Counted from the stretch's first letter, positions 23,791 to 36,864 are shown. The stretch: 64,000 nucleotides of DNA from Myotis daubentonii (GCF_963259705.1 NC_081842.1:61640787-61704786); one strand, 5' to 3'. Program-made: numbers and translations. Notes: generated from the sequence alone by a model not told the origin.

Positions 23791-24574
23791 CACAGATGAA
23801 CAGAGAATGGTCCCAGTCTCCAAAGAGCTCATTTTCTGTCTATCGAAAAGAGGGGACAATTTAGGAAACTGTGACAGTGGTTAGAGGTGAGAGGTCATGA
23901 AGTCCTAAACTTTACCATCCTGACCTCCTTCCTAAATATCCATCTTCAAATGGAGCCCTGAGGAATGAACAGATTCAACCTGTGAGAAGGGCAGTGTGAG
24001 TCCCTCCATCCATGTGCTCTTATACAGCCTAAGATTGAGCCGGATCTACCTCATTCAATCAACTGTCAAAATGCAGCAGTGGAGCAAAGAAACAGGCATA
24101 TGTGAAATGTCATATGGGCCAGCGAAAACCCATCAGTAATGGAAACAGGCTCATTTCCAGGTTAACTCTCCTGAAATACAGATGGAAACGAGAAGTTTGG
24201 ATAGCTGTCACTATGATTCTAGCCTTTTGCCATACCCTGATTTTTTTTTTTCAGTTTTGTCTTTAGGTTATTTTCTTTTTCTGATTATAAAAAGAAAAAT
24301 ATGTAAAATTTAGAAAGTTTGCCATAGTCCCACCCATGAAATATTTATCAATATACAAGAATCTTAAAACTAGCATTTTAGCAAAATAAGTAAATAATTG
24401 TGTGTATATAAGAGAATTTTTAAAAAGAGAAAAAGCCCCTAGGGATATATGGGAACCTCGGAATATTTGTTCTCAGATCTCTCCACTTCCACATCTGTAG
24501 CATTACTCAGAGCCACATTCTGAGTAATGAGGCTGAAAAAGGATAAGATTTCCAATCACTATGGAAAGAATAAC

Positions 24575-24775
24575 CATAATTAACACTTAAGGAAGGTTTA
24601 CTAAATTCCAGGCAGTGCACTAGTTCATTTAATCCTCACAATGACCCTGTTCAATAGGTATTATTAGCATCACAATCCCCACTTTATAAATGAGGAAACC
24701 GAGGCACAGAGAGGTTTGGTAGGTCATCCATGGTCACAAAGGTAGCATGTGGTAGAGATGGGACTTGAACCAATG
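24575..24775 (+). repeat. MIR SINE, near full length
   Basis: CATTTAATCCTCACAATGAC, AAATGAGGAAACCGAGGCAC and a GGGACTTGAACC end give a clear MIR. Confidence 0.8.
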
Positions 24776-24801
24776 AAGACTGTCAGCAGAAAAGCCACAT
24801 G

Positions 24802-25016
24802 CACCCGGTTGGTGTGGCTCAGTGGTTGAGCGTTGGCTTATGAACCAGGAAGTCATGGTTTGATTCCCAGTCAGGGCACAGGCTTGGGTTGTAGACTTGA
24901 TCCCCAGTGTGCAAGAGGCAGTCGATCAATGATTCTCTCGCATCATTAATGTTTCCATCTCTCTCTCCCTCTCCCTTCCTCTCTGAAATCAATAAAAATG
25001 TATATTAAAAAAAAAA
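24802..25016 (+). repeat. VES SINE
   Basis: Head CACCCGGTTGGTGTGGCTC, tail AAATCAATAAAAATGTATAT plus poly-A. Perfect 14-bp target duplication AGAAAAGCCACATG at 24788-24801 and 25017-25030. Confidence 0.95.
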
Positions 25017-25151
25017 AGAAAAGCCACATGCTAACCACCTTATTATACTGTTTCTCAGAGGAGAGAATATTTGCTTTCACGAAACTGCACCTATCAAGGC
25101 AGAAAAGCAAATGTACAGATCTTATGAAGATTTTAAAACATAAGGGTTGGG

Positions 25152-25372
25152 TCCTAGCTGGTTTGGCTCAATGGATAGAGTGCCAGCCTGTGGACTGAAG
25201 GGCCCCAGGTTCGATTCCAGTCAAGGGCACATGCCCACGTTGCGGGCTCAATCCCCAGTGTGGGGTGTGCAGGAGGCAGCCAATCAGTAATTATTTCTCA
25301 TCATTGATGTTTCTATCTCTCTCTCCCTCTCCCTTCCTCTCTGAAATCAATAAAAATATATATTTTAAAAAA
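25152..25372 (+). repeat. VES SINE
   Basis: Head TCCTAGCTGGTTTGGCTC, tail AATCAATAAAAATATATATT. ATAAGGGTTGG is repeated at 25140-25150 and 25373-25383. Only about 135 bp after the previous copy and in the same orientation. Confidence 0.93.
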
Positions 25373-25574
25373 ATAAGGGTTGGAGCAAAGGGCTTTATGA
25401 AAATTCAACAAATTAAGATACCCCATTACCATCAATAATTTTAACATTTTTTTTTTCAATTTAAGTAGTGAAAAAACATGGTCACTGTTGAAAATTTGGG
25501 TAATATATGTACAAAGTAGAGTGAAGAAAATGAAAATCATGTGGTCTCACTTGTTTCTTTCTATGGACTAACTC

Positions 25575-25690
25575 AACGTTGTTCAAAGTAGGCCAAAGAT
25601 ATCAGAATTACCTGAGGCTCATCTTTAAAAAATCTAGATTCCTGGGCTCCACCTCAGACCTACAAAACCAGAATCTGGGAGGAACTGACC
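25575..25690 (+). repeat. MER5A-like fragment
   Basis: ATCAGAATTACCTGAGGCTC and CCTGGGCTCCACCTCAGACC match MER5A. 25691-26904 has no recognised feature. Confidence 0.55.
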
Positions 25691-26904
25691 TTAGAATGTC
25701 GTCATGCAGTCACACTTTGCAGCTTGCAGTCCTCTCCACTATGGAACTCAGTCAGTGGAATCTTACGCACGTTCTCCACAGATGCAGGTACTACAGGGCC
25801 TATGCAAATGCCCATCTGAAGCTTCTATTTTGTTTTAAGGAGTATAGAATGGAATTGAAGGCGTATGCCTCATACTCCTTCTAGTGTACTAATACTGTAA
25901 TAAATGTAACTACTATTTTTTTAATTTTGAAATTAAGTTAAAATGTAAAAGTGAAAACTACATTTTTAGTTATTCTTATGCCCAGTTAAGTATGAGTATC
26001 CCTACCTGAGGCTGAGAAAGGGAGATCCACAATTCTTGGGCCCGGAATTTAAAATTCATACTCTCTTGGACACAAGCTCCTCCCGATCCTTTCCTTTGGA
26101 AACCAAATTGTCCTTAGGGACAGTAAAGAAAGAGGAACTGAGGAAATCATGTCCCATTTGAAAGTCAGGCTTCGGGTGAGGGGAACCAGATTTCTCGATG
26201 AGTATATTCACCTGACCTTCAGCCACAGGCTCTGCGCCCAGGGTCCAAACAGCTTTCATGCAGTCCCCGAGGGTGCCCAACAGGTTGAGTCCTCAGCTCT
26301 GAGCCTGGTTCAGAGCCCTGAATCTGGCTTTGCTTTTTGCAAAAGCAAAATGGCTCCTCTCTATTAACACCAGGCCGACAAAGGATTTTCCAAATATGGA
26401 CCCAAAAGAACATGTGCACTTTGAAGGCCACAGTGAAGCTTAGCTAAAACTCATTAGGAAGAAAGCCAACAATTGACGCCAAAAGTATGAATCCTTAAAG
26501 AACAGATCAGCAAGACAAAAGCCAGAAAGAGGAACAAAAATATGCATTGTAAGGGAGGGGTGAGCAGGGAGGTGTAGATTTATATGGAAGAGTTGACATC
26601 ATTGTTTCCCAATAATACTCAGCATGCAGGAAACAGATGGGAAAGAAGTGGTGGAAGGGGCTACTTATGGCAACAGGGCATGCTCTCTGCTTAGAATCCC
26701 GCCATTTGGAAACTAAATGCTTTGCTTTGAAAAACTGAGGACGGATGGGAACTCCACTGCCAGAAGTCTGATCAAAGTCTAACTAAATCCTACTGAACTT
26801 ATCACCTTGGCAATGCGGTAAAGTAGAGCTGGGCGCATCAGTCCCTGATTTACTACCAGCATAGCGCGGCTATTTGGGGCCAGAGGAGACAAAGGCATGG
26901 AAGG

Positions 26905-27030
26905 GGAATTTAATGTCAGGCAGACATGGTTTGAGTCCTGCTTCTCCCATTTCCTGGCTGGGTGACATCAGGCAAGTTTCTTAACTCTCTGAGTTGGTCT
27001 ACATGTATAAAATGGGGGACAAAACAGAAC
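26905..27030 (+). repeat. MIR SINE fragment
   Basis: TTCCTGGCTGGGTGACATCA and TAACTCTCTGAGTTGGTC are MIR-like. Confidence 0.6.
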
Positions 27031-28744
27031 TTCCCTCAGACAGTGGGGAGAGGGCAAGGTTTCGCCTTTATGCCATACAACTGGATTTAATCAAGAAACG
27101 TCATTAGGATCATCTGTTAACATCATTTTTAAAGGTTTTATCTTTTAATAGAATCCCTCATTCTCCTGACCCTGGGCAGGGCGTAGACATAGCTAAACCA
27201 ATTGCCATTCTTATTATCAGCTGTTCCGCTTTCTCCTGAGGGTAGGTTCGCACGCCTGCCACTGAAGACAGCTTCTGTCACTCCAGCCGGGGTCCCCCTA
27301 ACCAAGCCTGGCCACTATAAATAAGTCAAATCTCCACCCCTCCCCTCACCCCTGTGCAAGAGGGTGTGACCAATTACAGTGTCAGGCAAAACCATGTGGT
27401 TTCCTGTCTGCAGAAGCCAGCCACCCCGTATCTGTCATTCCTCACAGCCAGATGATGCTTGTTTATCATTTTGTTGACTTTCCCTCCTTACAAATGACCC
27501 ACTCTGTCTGTTTGTTCTCTTTCACCCGCTGCCTCACATGGGAACATCCCTCCTTCAGCGCCCTCATTGCATTCTTCCTAGTCCTTCTTTTAGTACTTTT
27601 TCCATCCTACAACCCTGAGCCCACTAGACCGAGAGCAGCTTGAGAGCAGCTTTGTAACCCAACCGTGTCTAGCACATTAGAGTCCCATGAAATATTTGTC
27701 ATATTGAATTGAAAGCCTATACGAGATGATTTCTGAATAAAATATAAAAAAGGGGTAGGGCAAGAAATATGCAGAATTACACAAATTAGCTCCACTGGCT
27801 TTCACAAAGGCTATAGATTTATTTAGTTTGCCAGAATCCTACTTTATATGTCAAACTGTTTATAACAGTAAGAGCTGGTATGTGTTGCTTTTGGGCAGTG
27901 ACCTTCACCTCTTTCTTGAGGGGGTGCTGCAGAGGGGGTCTCCGAAGGCATTCTGGGCCAGCATCACACCACGGGTGTGGTACCAGGGTCTGGTATGCAT
28001 CAGCCAAGCTTGCACTAGAACAAAGAGTGCCTGAGACTCAATCCCAGAAACTCAGTTGGTTCTGGGGACCCGCCAAGAATGTGGCTCATACCAAGGCGTG
28101 ATTGGTGAGGCACTAGAAAAAGGTCGTGTTTCTGGGGCACCCTGGGCAAAGTCGAGTTCAGTTTCTATCAGGGAGTAGCTATGAGTCTTTGAGGGGAACC
28201 TTAAATAATCTTAGATTCCTGATATTTCAGCACATCAGCAATGTCTCCGGGCTGGAGCTTTCTAGAAGGAAACAGGGTCAATCAATCAGCTGCTGTGTGC
28301 CGGCCACAGGCTCACCCTGAGAGGTGCCGTGAGCTAGCAGATCTGGGTGGGCTTCGGAGTGCCACCTGCCTTCAGCAGAGCTCACCATTGGCTTGCGCAC
28401 ACAAAGCCAGTTAGAAAGCAAAATAACAGGTAGAATGAAGACCAACCTGGGTGTCTCCGACTCGAAAGCAGCAGGTGTTCTAAGAGGGAAAGAGGATTGT
28501 GGCTGCCATGTGCGGGGAGGAGCCTGGGAGGAACAGGTGGGGGAGGGTAGGTTGAGAATGGGTGTGTGTGTATGAAAAGCACCTTGCATTTGCTATCCAA
28601 ATGTGAGTTGTCACTATTACTCTTAATGACGTAGGCTGGTGGAAGAACAAAGCAAAGGGAGAAAAAGCTATTTTTGCAGGTGTTTTTTCTCTCTCTACAA
28701 AACTGTAGAGTAAATGCCAAATTATGAAATATGCTATTCTGGGA
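27031..28744. other. Unique intronic sequence
   Basis: No gene, young repeat or CpG island recognised. Frames up to 128 codons have no visible domains. Confidence 0.3.
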
Positions 28745-28955
28745 GATTGTGCTCATGCCTAAGACCATGGCCTTGGGAGTCAGACAGATGTGGACTTAAA
28801 TTCTGCCTTCCCTATCTCTGTAATCTTGGCCAGGGATTTAACCTCTTCCAGCTGAGTTTTCTCCCCTGTAAAATGGTGATAAATAGCCCGATTTTACAGT
28901 GTTCAAAATACTACGTTTGTGTATAAAGTGGCACATAGTAAGCAATTACTGCAGA
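28745..28955 (+). repeat. MIR SINE
   Basis: CTTGGGAGTCAGACAGATG, ATCTTGGCCAGGGATTTAAC and TGTAAAATGGTGATAAATAG follow MIR order. Confidence 0.7.
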
Positions 28956-30844
28956 CAGACAGTAACTCTCACAAAAATAGCAAGCAGGTCTGATTTGGGA
29001 CTCAGCCTTCAGCTTTGGGTCTCCTTACTTCTCCTCCCTTGAGCCATCCAGCAGCCTAATGTTCTTATCTTTCTCTGTTAAAGTTGCTGTTAGGAAAAAC
29101 ACGGGGGACCAGTATCTATTCTCCTCTGACCTGCAGTCAGAGCGCTTCCCCCGGGGGCTTTTATTTTAAGCCTCAGCTAAAATTGCATCCTGGGGGAAGA
29201 TGAGAGGGACGCGGGTGCTGTGTGGACTCCTGGCGTCCTATCAGGCTGTGGTCCCACCTCACTAAGGTCTGAGACCAGCCCTTTGAGGGAGGAAAACCAA
29301 GACCAATAAAACTCAAGTGTGGCATTTGTGTTGGGGCTGGGAGAGAAATAGCTCAGAAAATTGAGTGGGCGGGCCATGCGCCCATTAGCAAAAAGAAAAT
29401 TAATTTGAAGGGTGGGAATAAGTAGGACATTGCCACATTGGCTTAAATACACGGGAAGCAATGAGTGAAAAATAAAACAAAGAAAAAACAAAACAAAACC
29501 CAAAACACAAAAAGCAAGTAGCTCTATGTTTCGGGGCCTCAGGGCCCATGTGAAGAAACCATCAGAGGGAAGTGGAGTCCTGTACCCAGAGGCCAGGCTG
29601 ATAGGCAGCTCAGCTTGATCGGTCTGTACCGGAGGGAGTGAGCACCAGGCAGCCCCAACCAGAGGGTTTATCACTACCTTGTTCCAAAAATAGTTAGCTA
29701 CAATCTCTAATAGAAGAGGAATAGGGGGCTCTTGTTATCCCCAGAGTAAGTCCTGGATCTTTCAGCCCCGCCCCCCCTTTCCACCCACTGCTACAAAATC
29801 CCGGGAGACTGGCTGCAGTGAGGTGAGTCCCTGGGACAAACAGTTCTCAGCCAGTACTTCAGAACTGCCTTGGTCAGTCAGCTCCCAAACTCAGAATGTG
29901 CTTTCCCCTGCTCCCTACTCCCACAGAACCGGTTTCCAGACTAGCCCACAGGTGTCCAATGGAATAGGGGGCAATAAAAAGAATGCATGGAAACTATAGC
30001 TCTAGTGGTACTGGGGACCTTATCCACCACTTACAGCACCATCTTTGGGAAAATGTGCCCCTGGTTTCAATGTTGCTCTCTGCCCCAGCGTCAGGCCAGG
30101 CCTCCAGCTCCCTCCGGCCCCAGCAGAGTGTCTACTTGGCTCCAGGGCAGGTCTGGGGCCACAGGAGAGTGGGTTTCCTCAGCAGCCCCAACATCTTGAG
30201 GCTGGAAGGCATTTGGGTAGCTGCCAGCCGTGGTGGGTGGGGGTGGGGGAAGCAGGAGGCTATGCCTGTGGTCAAGGGGCTCTTGGCAGAGGTCTGGAGA
30301 GTGGACAAGAGGGAGGGATGGGGGTAGGCGGAAGAAGCTGTTTCTATTCTGTGTGGGTTGTTTGTCATATCCAGACTATACAGAGTACGTTACAGTTCGG
30401 CTTTAGTTTGCTCTGGGTTTAAAGTCTTAATCCTCCTCTTCTGGTTCTTCCTGTTTCACTCTGGGGGCCCAGATTTGGGGATGCCCCTCTACACTCAAGC
30501 CCACGAGGTTGCTGTTCTGTCTTCACAAACTCCACCTCCAGGCCTTATCTTCTTTTTTTCAGTTCCCTGTGGGTCCAGGAGTGGCTGGGTATCTTTCTCA
30601 GATCTTTAGTTTCAGGTTGACATATTTCTCTTCCACTATTACACACTGGTGGTCTTCTACTCACAGTAGTCCTGGGAAAGCCCTGCATGAACTGGCCTCT
30701 CTATTCAGAGGGGCAGTCAATCAGCTTCTTCTTGGTGACTGACCAACCCATACGACCACATCGTTTACTCATTTCTTTGGAGCCCTCATTCATTCAGTCA
30801 TGGATGGTAAGTGGTTATGCTAGGGCAAGCCCAGGGTGTTAGGA
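28956..30844. other. Unique intronic sequence
   Basis: No supported gene. The 165-codon minus frame at 29674-29177 and the 125-codon plus frame at 30045-30422 have no recognisable domains or splice context. Confidence 0.3.
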
Positions 30845-31200
30845 TAAAAACAGCTACATTTGTAGCTTATTACATGCATGCCCTCTGCTAAGTGCTTTGC
30901 CCATATGAACTCATTTATCTTCACATCAGACCTCCTATCCCCATTTCAGAAATGGGGAAACTGAGGCCCAGAGAGTATAACTAACTTGCTCCCAGGTCAC
31001 TCAGCAGGGACAGGCAATGTGGGGATTCTATCACAGGCGGTGAGGTTCTGGAACTCCTAATGGGAGCATCCAGTGGGGACACCTGTCTTGGGAGGATCAG
31101 AGAAGGTTTCCCAAAGCAGCTGAGACTCAAGGATGAAGAGTTAGCCAGGGAAGGTGTGATAATGATGTGCCAGGCAAGATTCTAGGAGGGAAACAACGAA
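30845..31200 (+). repeat. MIR followed by L2-like fragment
   Basis: 30850-31030: AGAAATGGGGAAACTGAGGC, a good MIR. 31060-31200: GAGAAGGTTTCCCAAAGCAG and GATGAAGAGTTAGCCAGGG, L2-like. 31201-31874 is unique. Confidence 0.6.
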
Positions 31201-31874
31201 GCCAGAGAGGCTACCCAGCCCTGGTTCTGCATTTGTTAAATCTTATCTTGAACAGAAAAAATATTTACCTTCCTTGCTAAGACTTTGCTCCTGTTTATGT
31301 TTGGGTATCTCGTCTATTTAATGTGGGTAAAAGCTTTCGCATTCTTCTCCTTCGTCATGACAGCCAATTTCAAAGCTTAATTGGTTTCTGCAAGTTTGTT
31401 CCCATCCCTTAGACTGTAGATTGGAGTCTGGAGTACACGATTCTTCCTCTCCCACAGGACCTAGCACAGTGCCTTAATGCCTTAATATGTATTTGTTAAG
31501 TAAATGAATAAAAAAAGTGAACTAGTTAGCCTTGGAAAATAGAAAGAACAGCTACACCTAAAAGTACTCATTGCCTTATCCTTGATCTCTGAAATAATGG
31601 GGCTATTTTACTTTCATCGAATGTAAAATTATACTTAAAATGGGCTTTTATGAATTTATTATGAACCTTTTTTCATCCCTCAAATCAAGTATGTATATAT
31701 GTTTTTTCTTTTCTCTCTTTTTCAATTTGATAACAACTAGAAAAATATCTTCAGGAATAAAAGGGCTCACAGTTCTTACCAAACATTCAGAGGGTGCACT
31801 TTGAACGGCCTAAGCTACTTACCTAGGGGGAAATGGCCGTAAACCCCTGCACTTGCTGTGGTCCTTAACTCTGC

Positions 31875-32035
31875 CCACATTTCAGAATACCTAGCATTTA
31901 AAAAATGTACCCATGGCCGGGCACCAAGAGACTTCAATTTAATTGGTCGGAGAGGGGGCCTGGGTGTTAACTTTTTTTTTTAGGCTCTCCACATGATTCT
32001 ACTCTGCCACCATCATGGTGAACCCTGGATCAGAG
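31875..32035 (+). repeat. MER5-type hAT relic
   Basis: GACTTCAATTTAATTGGTC, GGGGGCCTGGGTGTTAAC and CTCCACATGATTCTAC follow MER5 order. Confidence 0.6.
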
Positions 32036-32039
32036 CAGT

Positions 32040-35000
32040 ATCACTTTGTACCAGGATCTGAGTAAAATGACACAGATTGTTTGCAAGGGTGGGCCAGCAT
32101 GGAGGCAGAGCACTTTCCTGACAATGCTCTCTCAGGGGTCCCTTGACATCTCCCAGCATTGCGGGAGGACCCAGGGAACTGGGGTCAGAGGGGAGAGGTA
32201 GGAAATGCTTGCGGACAGGCGGACGGACGCACTCTGGCCCTCACAGGACTTCACCCACAGCCTCCCAACCACAGGCGACAAAATGATGTGGTTTTCATTA
32301 CATAGCTGCAAGCAAGGGCCTTCGTATTCAGTGGTCAAAAAAGAAGAAAGAGAAAAGGACTATTTTCAGCATGAGCGGTGAGGAAGGGATGATCTTCTCC
32401 CTCTATTCCAGACAGGAAGAGAAAGTTATCTGGTTCCCAGGGGAGAGCTGGGGGTTGGGGCAGCAGCCACTGTGCTGGAGGGGAAGCGAGAGAGGCTCCT
32501 GCCAAGCTGGCCAGGAGCAACCTCATGCCATTCTTGGGTGTTCTCACCAGGCTGGAGAAACGTGGTTCAAGATGCAAAAGGGGGACATTGTCCTTCACAC
32601 CAGGCCTGTGTGCAGCGAGGGACGACCCACAGCATCTGAACTTGGCATCTGTGTGAATGCCCACACAAACCGTAGACACAATTTGAGCCTGTGTGTTTTT
32701 CTAAGGAAAAGGGTTCCTGTTTTTCATCAGCTTCCTAACGATTAAGGATGACAACCGGCCCTGAGCAACTTCCGCTGTAAGCTGAACACCTATTTGTCAC
32801 CCACACACCCTGCCCTGTCAGATTTGTGCAACTGAAGGTAGCAGGGCTGAGCCACAGCAAGTTACGGAAGTAGATGACATTCATCCTCTGTGCTCAGACT
32901 CAGGAGTATCGCTTCCCCACGTTCAGATGGCCTGAGCACAGCTAACTGTCACCAGATTTGTCCTCCACCCCAATTCGGGGCTTCCCCTCCCTGTGCAAGC
33001 ACAGGGGCTCCCTTGGTTTCCCTACGTCTCTGTTCTTTCCTTCTGCCTTAGACTCCTAGACCCAAATCCATTGTTCTCTGTCACTACCCAGGTCCATCCT
33101 CGTACTCTTGCCCTCAAAGGTGAAGAAACCATGATGTCAGTTTTCGGAGGTCTTCCCCAGCCTTCAGGCTCCTAGTCAGCACAGTGACTTGTCACCCTCA
33201 GGATTCTGGGCTGAACGTCTAAGCCTCTAAGGTGACGGACAGTGTCAATTCAGAGCTGAACTCTACTTAGGTATGTCAGTCAGCTTTTCCTCCCTGCAGG
33301 CAGAGTCCAGGCCGTGGACTCCATTGTCTGTTAGGCAATACATGTTTCAGAAAACCCACAAGGAGGATACACTGTTTTAGAGAAAACATTGGCACTGACT
33401 TTGATTCTACACTATAACAAAAATAAGAGACAACTACCTAACTAGTTTTAGATGTGGGAAAACAGAAATCTGAATTACTTTCATTTATATACCATTTTTT
33501 AAAAAACATGTATATAAGCAATGTATTACATGTGCCCAATTCCCAGGTGGCACAATAATGGTGCGTGGATCATTAAGTAGGTCAGTTTCCTTTCATTTCA
33601 AAGCTGAACTCTACTCAGGCATGTCAGTCAGTCTTGAAAGTTTGCTGATCCTGTGGCTGGGCTGTCTGTTTGCAATTTAGGGGTTTGGGGGGCCATTAGA
33701 GGAGACTGTTGGCCTAGACACGGAAGCCAGGGAGAGGAGATGCGCCTGCTCGGCCAGGACCCTCTGCATCCTTCATGACTAACTGTGTGACCTTAGGTAA
33801 GCCAGTTTACCCCCCCTGGGCTTCCTCCCCTCCTTCCTAGAGCAGGGGACACTGGGGATTGGTTTTCACATTTTTTTTCTTTAAACAGCAACCCTGTCCC
33901 TTCCCCCCAAATGAAACATACATGGAACTCCAAAATGTAAAGCAACTGACAGAAAAACTGCCTAAGGGGGCTTCTGAGGTATCTTCACAGAACCCTGGGG
34001 CTCCTGGAAGCAGGACTGCCAACCACCCCCATGCAATTCTCACAGCTTTGCAGGGAGGGCCCCAAATAACACCATGTCATGGAAGATGGCATTCCAGGAG
34101 CATTGATAGTGTACCTGGATAGTAACCAGAAGGCCCCTGCGAAATCGGGTGGAGGGAGCATTCATTCTGAATTCCTGAGGGCAGTGGTTAAGATGTATAC
34201 TTGAGCGCTCACACCTTCAAAAAGCCCTCAATCCCAGCCATGGGATTTCAAATGTACCTCTCCAGATTGTTGGGACGGACGACACGAATGGACTCAGTTA
34301 CGCCTCACTGTCAAAAGAGGCAGTTTTGAAACCTATGGTGCCCCAGCTCTAAAATACTGAGCCATTTGTCCTAATGACATAGCAGGCTCTGAACTCGAGA
34401 ATACCGCTGGAATATCACACCACTGCAAATTACTAGTTGCTGCTCCGTCTCTAAAACACCGGAATTGAAACAAAAGCCTTGCACTGTTTTTGATCTGCAC
34501 ATTTGATATGAGCTAATCACATCATTCTTTGAGATTATTTTCCTGGAGGCAGAATTCTGCACAGTTAAGCGGCCCTTCAGTTGCCCCTTTTGTTGTATCT
34601 ATGTGTAAGCACACGGCCCATAGAGTGGACGGTTTCCTCTCTCCCTGAAGTTTCTGAAGAAAAGGCCTTTTTATCACGGGTAAACGCTGGGCCAGTCAAC
34701 CTTACAAAAGGAGTCATTTAATGCTCAATTTCCCCAACTTTCCTATGATTAAAAATTCTAATTTCAAATGCTGGTGTTGTATTTTAGATTATTTTCTTTC
34801 CCCCTCCCCTGCCAAATGTTTAAATTGTCTCTACTCTGCAGGACTCCCTCTACTTCTTTCCATGCAATCCGACCTTGAAAAACAGAGACCCTCTCCTTTT
34901 CTTTGACATGCCCTAAGCTATTTTAAAATCGAGGCCCTCTGACCTTTTTACAACACTCTTCTTGTCTGACACACCAAATGCTGATCTGAAAGCCAAGAGG

Positions 35001-35136
35001 GGGTAAAGGGGCTGGGGGGCTGGGAAGGAGAGGGAGGGAGGTACTATGTATTTGGCATCAGTTCAGAAATTCAGAAAATGTTTGTGCAACCACTCCCCCA
35101 GCCAGGATCCACCGCACCCCCTTGCCTTCCAGCACA
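32040..35136. other. Unique intronic sequence near ARHGAP31 exon 1
   Basis: Repeat-poor. A small MIR remnant lies at 33775-33830, and a 38-bp direct repeat at 33246-33283 and 33594-33631. The absence of young insertions over 3 kb may reflect regulatory content. No gene seen. Confidence 0.35.
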
Positions 35137-35555
35137 TTAATAAAAAAAGATGTGAGCGATGAAATTGGAGAGCCCGGGAGGGACACCCAAGGTGGTCATA
35201 ACTGTGGTCGTAACTGATCCCCACCCCACACGCCCAGCCCGCATCCCTCCTCTCCCGTATCCAAAGTTTGAGATCAAGGTCTCTGGAGTTCCCAGCCCTA
35301 CCCCCCAGAAGTACCCGGTAAAACGGGGGCAGCACCGCCCAGTAACGGCTTCTGTGAGGCTGACACTACCTCTGCGCGTTGGGGTGGCAGCGCTGTGCAC
35401 CTTAAGAATCGTATTGTTCTTTAAAAAAAAAAAAAGTAAAATGAGCACGGAGGCCTGGAATACATTAACTTGTGAATTGAATCGAACACACCCCAGGAGA
35501 GTCCATCTCTCCCTCAAACAAAAAGAAGGCGGAAAAAAAGGCGAAGGCACATTAC

Positions 35556-35655
35556 CATCTTGTCCTGAGCTTTCCAGATACTCCGTCAGGTCGCAGCCAA
35601 AGGCGCCGGTGGCTCCCTTTCGTTTCAGCTTCTGCTTGGCACCCTTGTTCTTCAT
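35556..35655 (-). CDS. ARHGAP31: ARHGAP31 (CdGAP) coding exon 1, partial gene
   Basis: Rho GTPase-activating protein that switches off Cdc42 and Rac1 at focal adhesions and the cell edge. Reading the minus strand from 35655 gives 33 codons beginning MKNKGAKQKLKRKGA and ending EYLESSGQD, which I recognise as the CdGAP N-terminus: a basic leader followed by the start of the RhoGAP domain. An in-frame TAA (35661-35659) sits one codon before the ATG, so no upstream in-frame start is possible. The base before position -2 (position -3) is C, so the Kozak context is weak. The exon ends GATG and the intron starts GTAATG at 35555, splitting the next codon after its first base; this fits the family, where the next residues are VPQVL. 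The paralogue ARHGAP30 has a different leader, so ARHGAP31 is preferred. The remaining exons lie beyond position 1. Human ARHGAP31 truncating variants cause Adams-Oliver syndrome (known). Recognition is from memory, without a database search. Confidence 0.87.
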
Positions 35656-36760
35656 GAGTTAGTCCCCAAGAGGTTGCCCCTCCGTGCTCCCCTCCCCGCT
35701 GCTTGGCACCGCGCCGGAGATGGTCTCCGGGGCTAGATCACCGGCTGCCGCGCGGCTTGGGGGGCCGCATGGGCGTCCAGAAGCACTTGGGCCCGGGGCA
35801 GAGCGCATGGACCCCGCGGGGCGGCGCGGCGCGGAGCCTGAGACCCACGGCGCGCTCCTCCCGGGCCGCGGTGCCGCAGGCCGTGCGGAGCTGGCAGCTG
35901 GGGGCCGGCTGGCTAGGGAGTGTCACTTCCTCACTTGGAGTCCCAGGGACTTTCACAGGCTCTTGCGGTGTCTTGGGGTGTTTTCCTCCGCCCGCCGGGG
36001 AGGAAGGGCGAGCGCGGCTCTCCGCCTTTCGGGACGCCCGGAGCGGGCGCGGGCGCGGGGAGCGCGGGGCCGCGGGGGGCGAGGAGGCGGCGCGAGGCGG
36101 CGAGGGTCCTGTTCGCGGAGCCCGCGGTCCTGCCTTCAGACGGCTTCGGGAGAAGGCACAGCCAGCATCCTGTCTCCCTCGCCCGCCCTCGCGCCTTCCC
36201 TTTTTTCCTGTCTTACAAATCCTAGGATCATCTAGCTCAGGAAACGCTGGAAGGAAGTTCGCGAGGGAGGGGGGCGGGGGTGGAAATTTTTGGCAGCTCC
36301 GTGCCTGTGTGAGTGAGGAGCGGAGGAAGTAGGTGGGTGGGTTGAGGAGTGCGGGGTGGGGGAGAGATCGCGCGGCTCGCCGAGCGGCTGGGGCGCTGGA
36401 GATCACTGGGCAGCGCGGAGGAAACGCGGCTCTCCCTCCAGCGCCGCCCGCCGCCGAGCCGCCGCTTCCTGCGCCACCGACGGCGCTGAGCCGGGGCGGG
36501 AGGGGGCGCACGGGCATTCGGGACGGAGGGGGCTCAGTGGGACCGAAAGAAGCCCGGCCTTGTTTATCCTCTTTGTCACCAGCGCTTTGACACTTTCTAT
36601 TTCGGTGCCTGCCTGCTCCTACACAGACCTTGAAAGAGTAATGACAGGAACAAAACACAGGACTCGAGCGGAGACACTTGACAGGGCGCGGTTTCCGCCC
36701 GCCGCTCTCACCCTCCACTCGGCGCCCAGGTACCCCCCAACCCAGCTAGCGCCCCTCCCA
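35656..36760 (-). promoter_or_regulatory. ARHGAP31: CpG-island promoter and 5' UTR of ARHGAP31
   Basis: Very CpG-rich block directly upstream of the ARHGAP31 start codon, densest at 35730-36150 and 36350-36560, with many GC-box-like GGGCGG/GGGGCGGG strings and no obvious TATA box. This is a typical dispersed-start mammalian promoter. The transcription start cannot be placed from sequence. A 326-codon minus-strand reading frame (36718-35738) crosses the block but is very rich in P, R, A and G and ends before the real ATG in another frame; it is probably an effect of GC content. The block carries no recognised mobile element, in contrast to its surroundings, which fits constraint. Confidence 0.8.
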
Positions 36761-36830
36761 AGTGAGAGGAGGGCAGAGGCTGTGGCTTGGTAACCACTGC
36801 CCAGGGAATTAGAAATCTGGTCACAGATTC

Positions 36831-36833
<3 letters not shown>

Positions 36834-36864
<31 letters not shown>
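36834..36864. repeat. (AC)n microsatellite
   Basis: About 15 AC units immediately upstream of the ARHGAP31 CpG island. Confidence 0.95.

Larger units (their letters stand above)
1..35555 (-). other. ARHGAP31: Presumed intron 1 of ARHGAP31 (continues beyond position 1)
   Basis: Everything downstream of the exon 1 donor on the minus strand. I looked for the next expected peptide (start of the RhoGAP core, VPQVLKSC) among the minus-strand reading frames and did not see it, so the region is read as a long first intron, as in human. A short exon hidden among repeats cannot be excluded by eye. Confidence 0.65.

Noticed and set aside
35063..35335. Extension of the ARHGAP31 frame past the donor (172-codon frame to 35137)
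   Set aside because: Codons after 35556 are intron read-through; the family continues with VPQVL from another exon.
35738..36718. 326-codon minus-strand frame upstream of ARHGAP31
   Set aside because: It lies in the promoter/5' UTR island, is out of frame with the real start, ends before it, and shows no domain. At most it could be an upstream frame if transcription starts far upstream.
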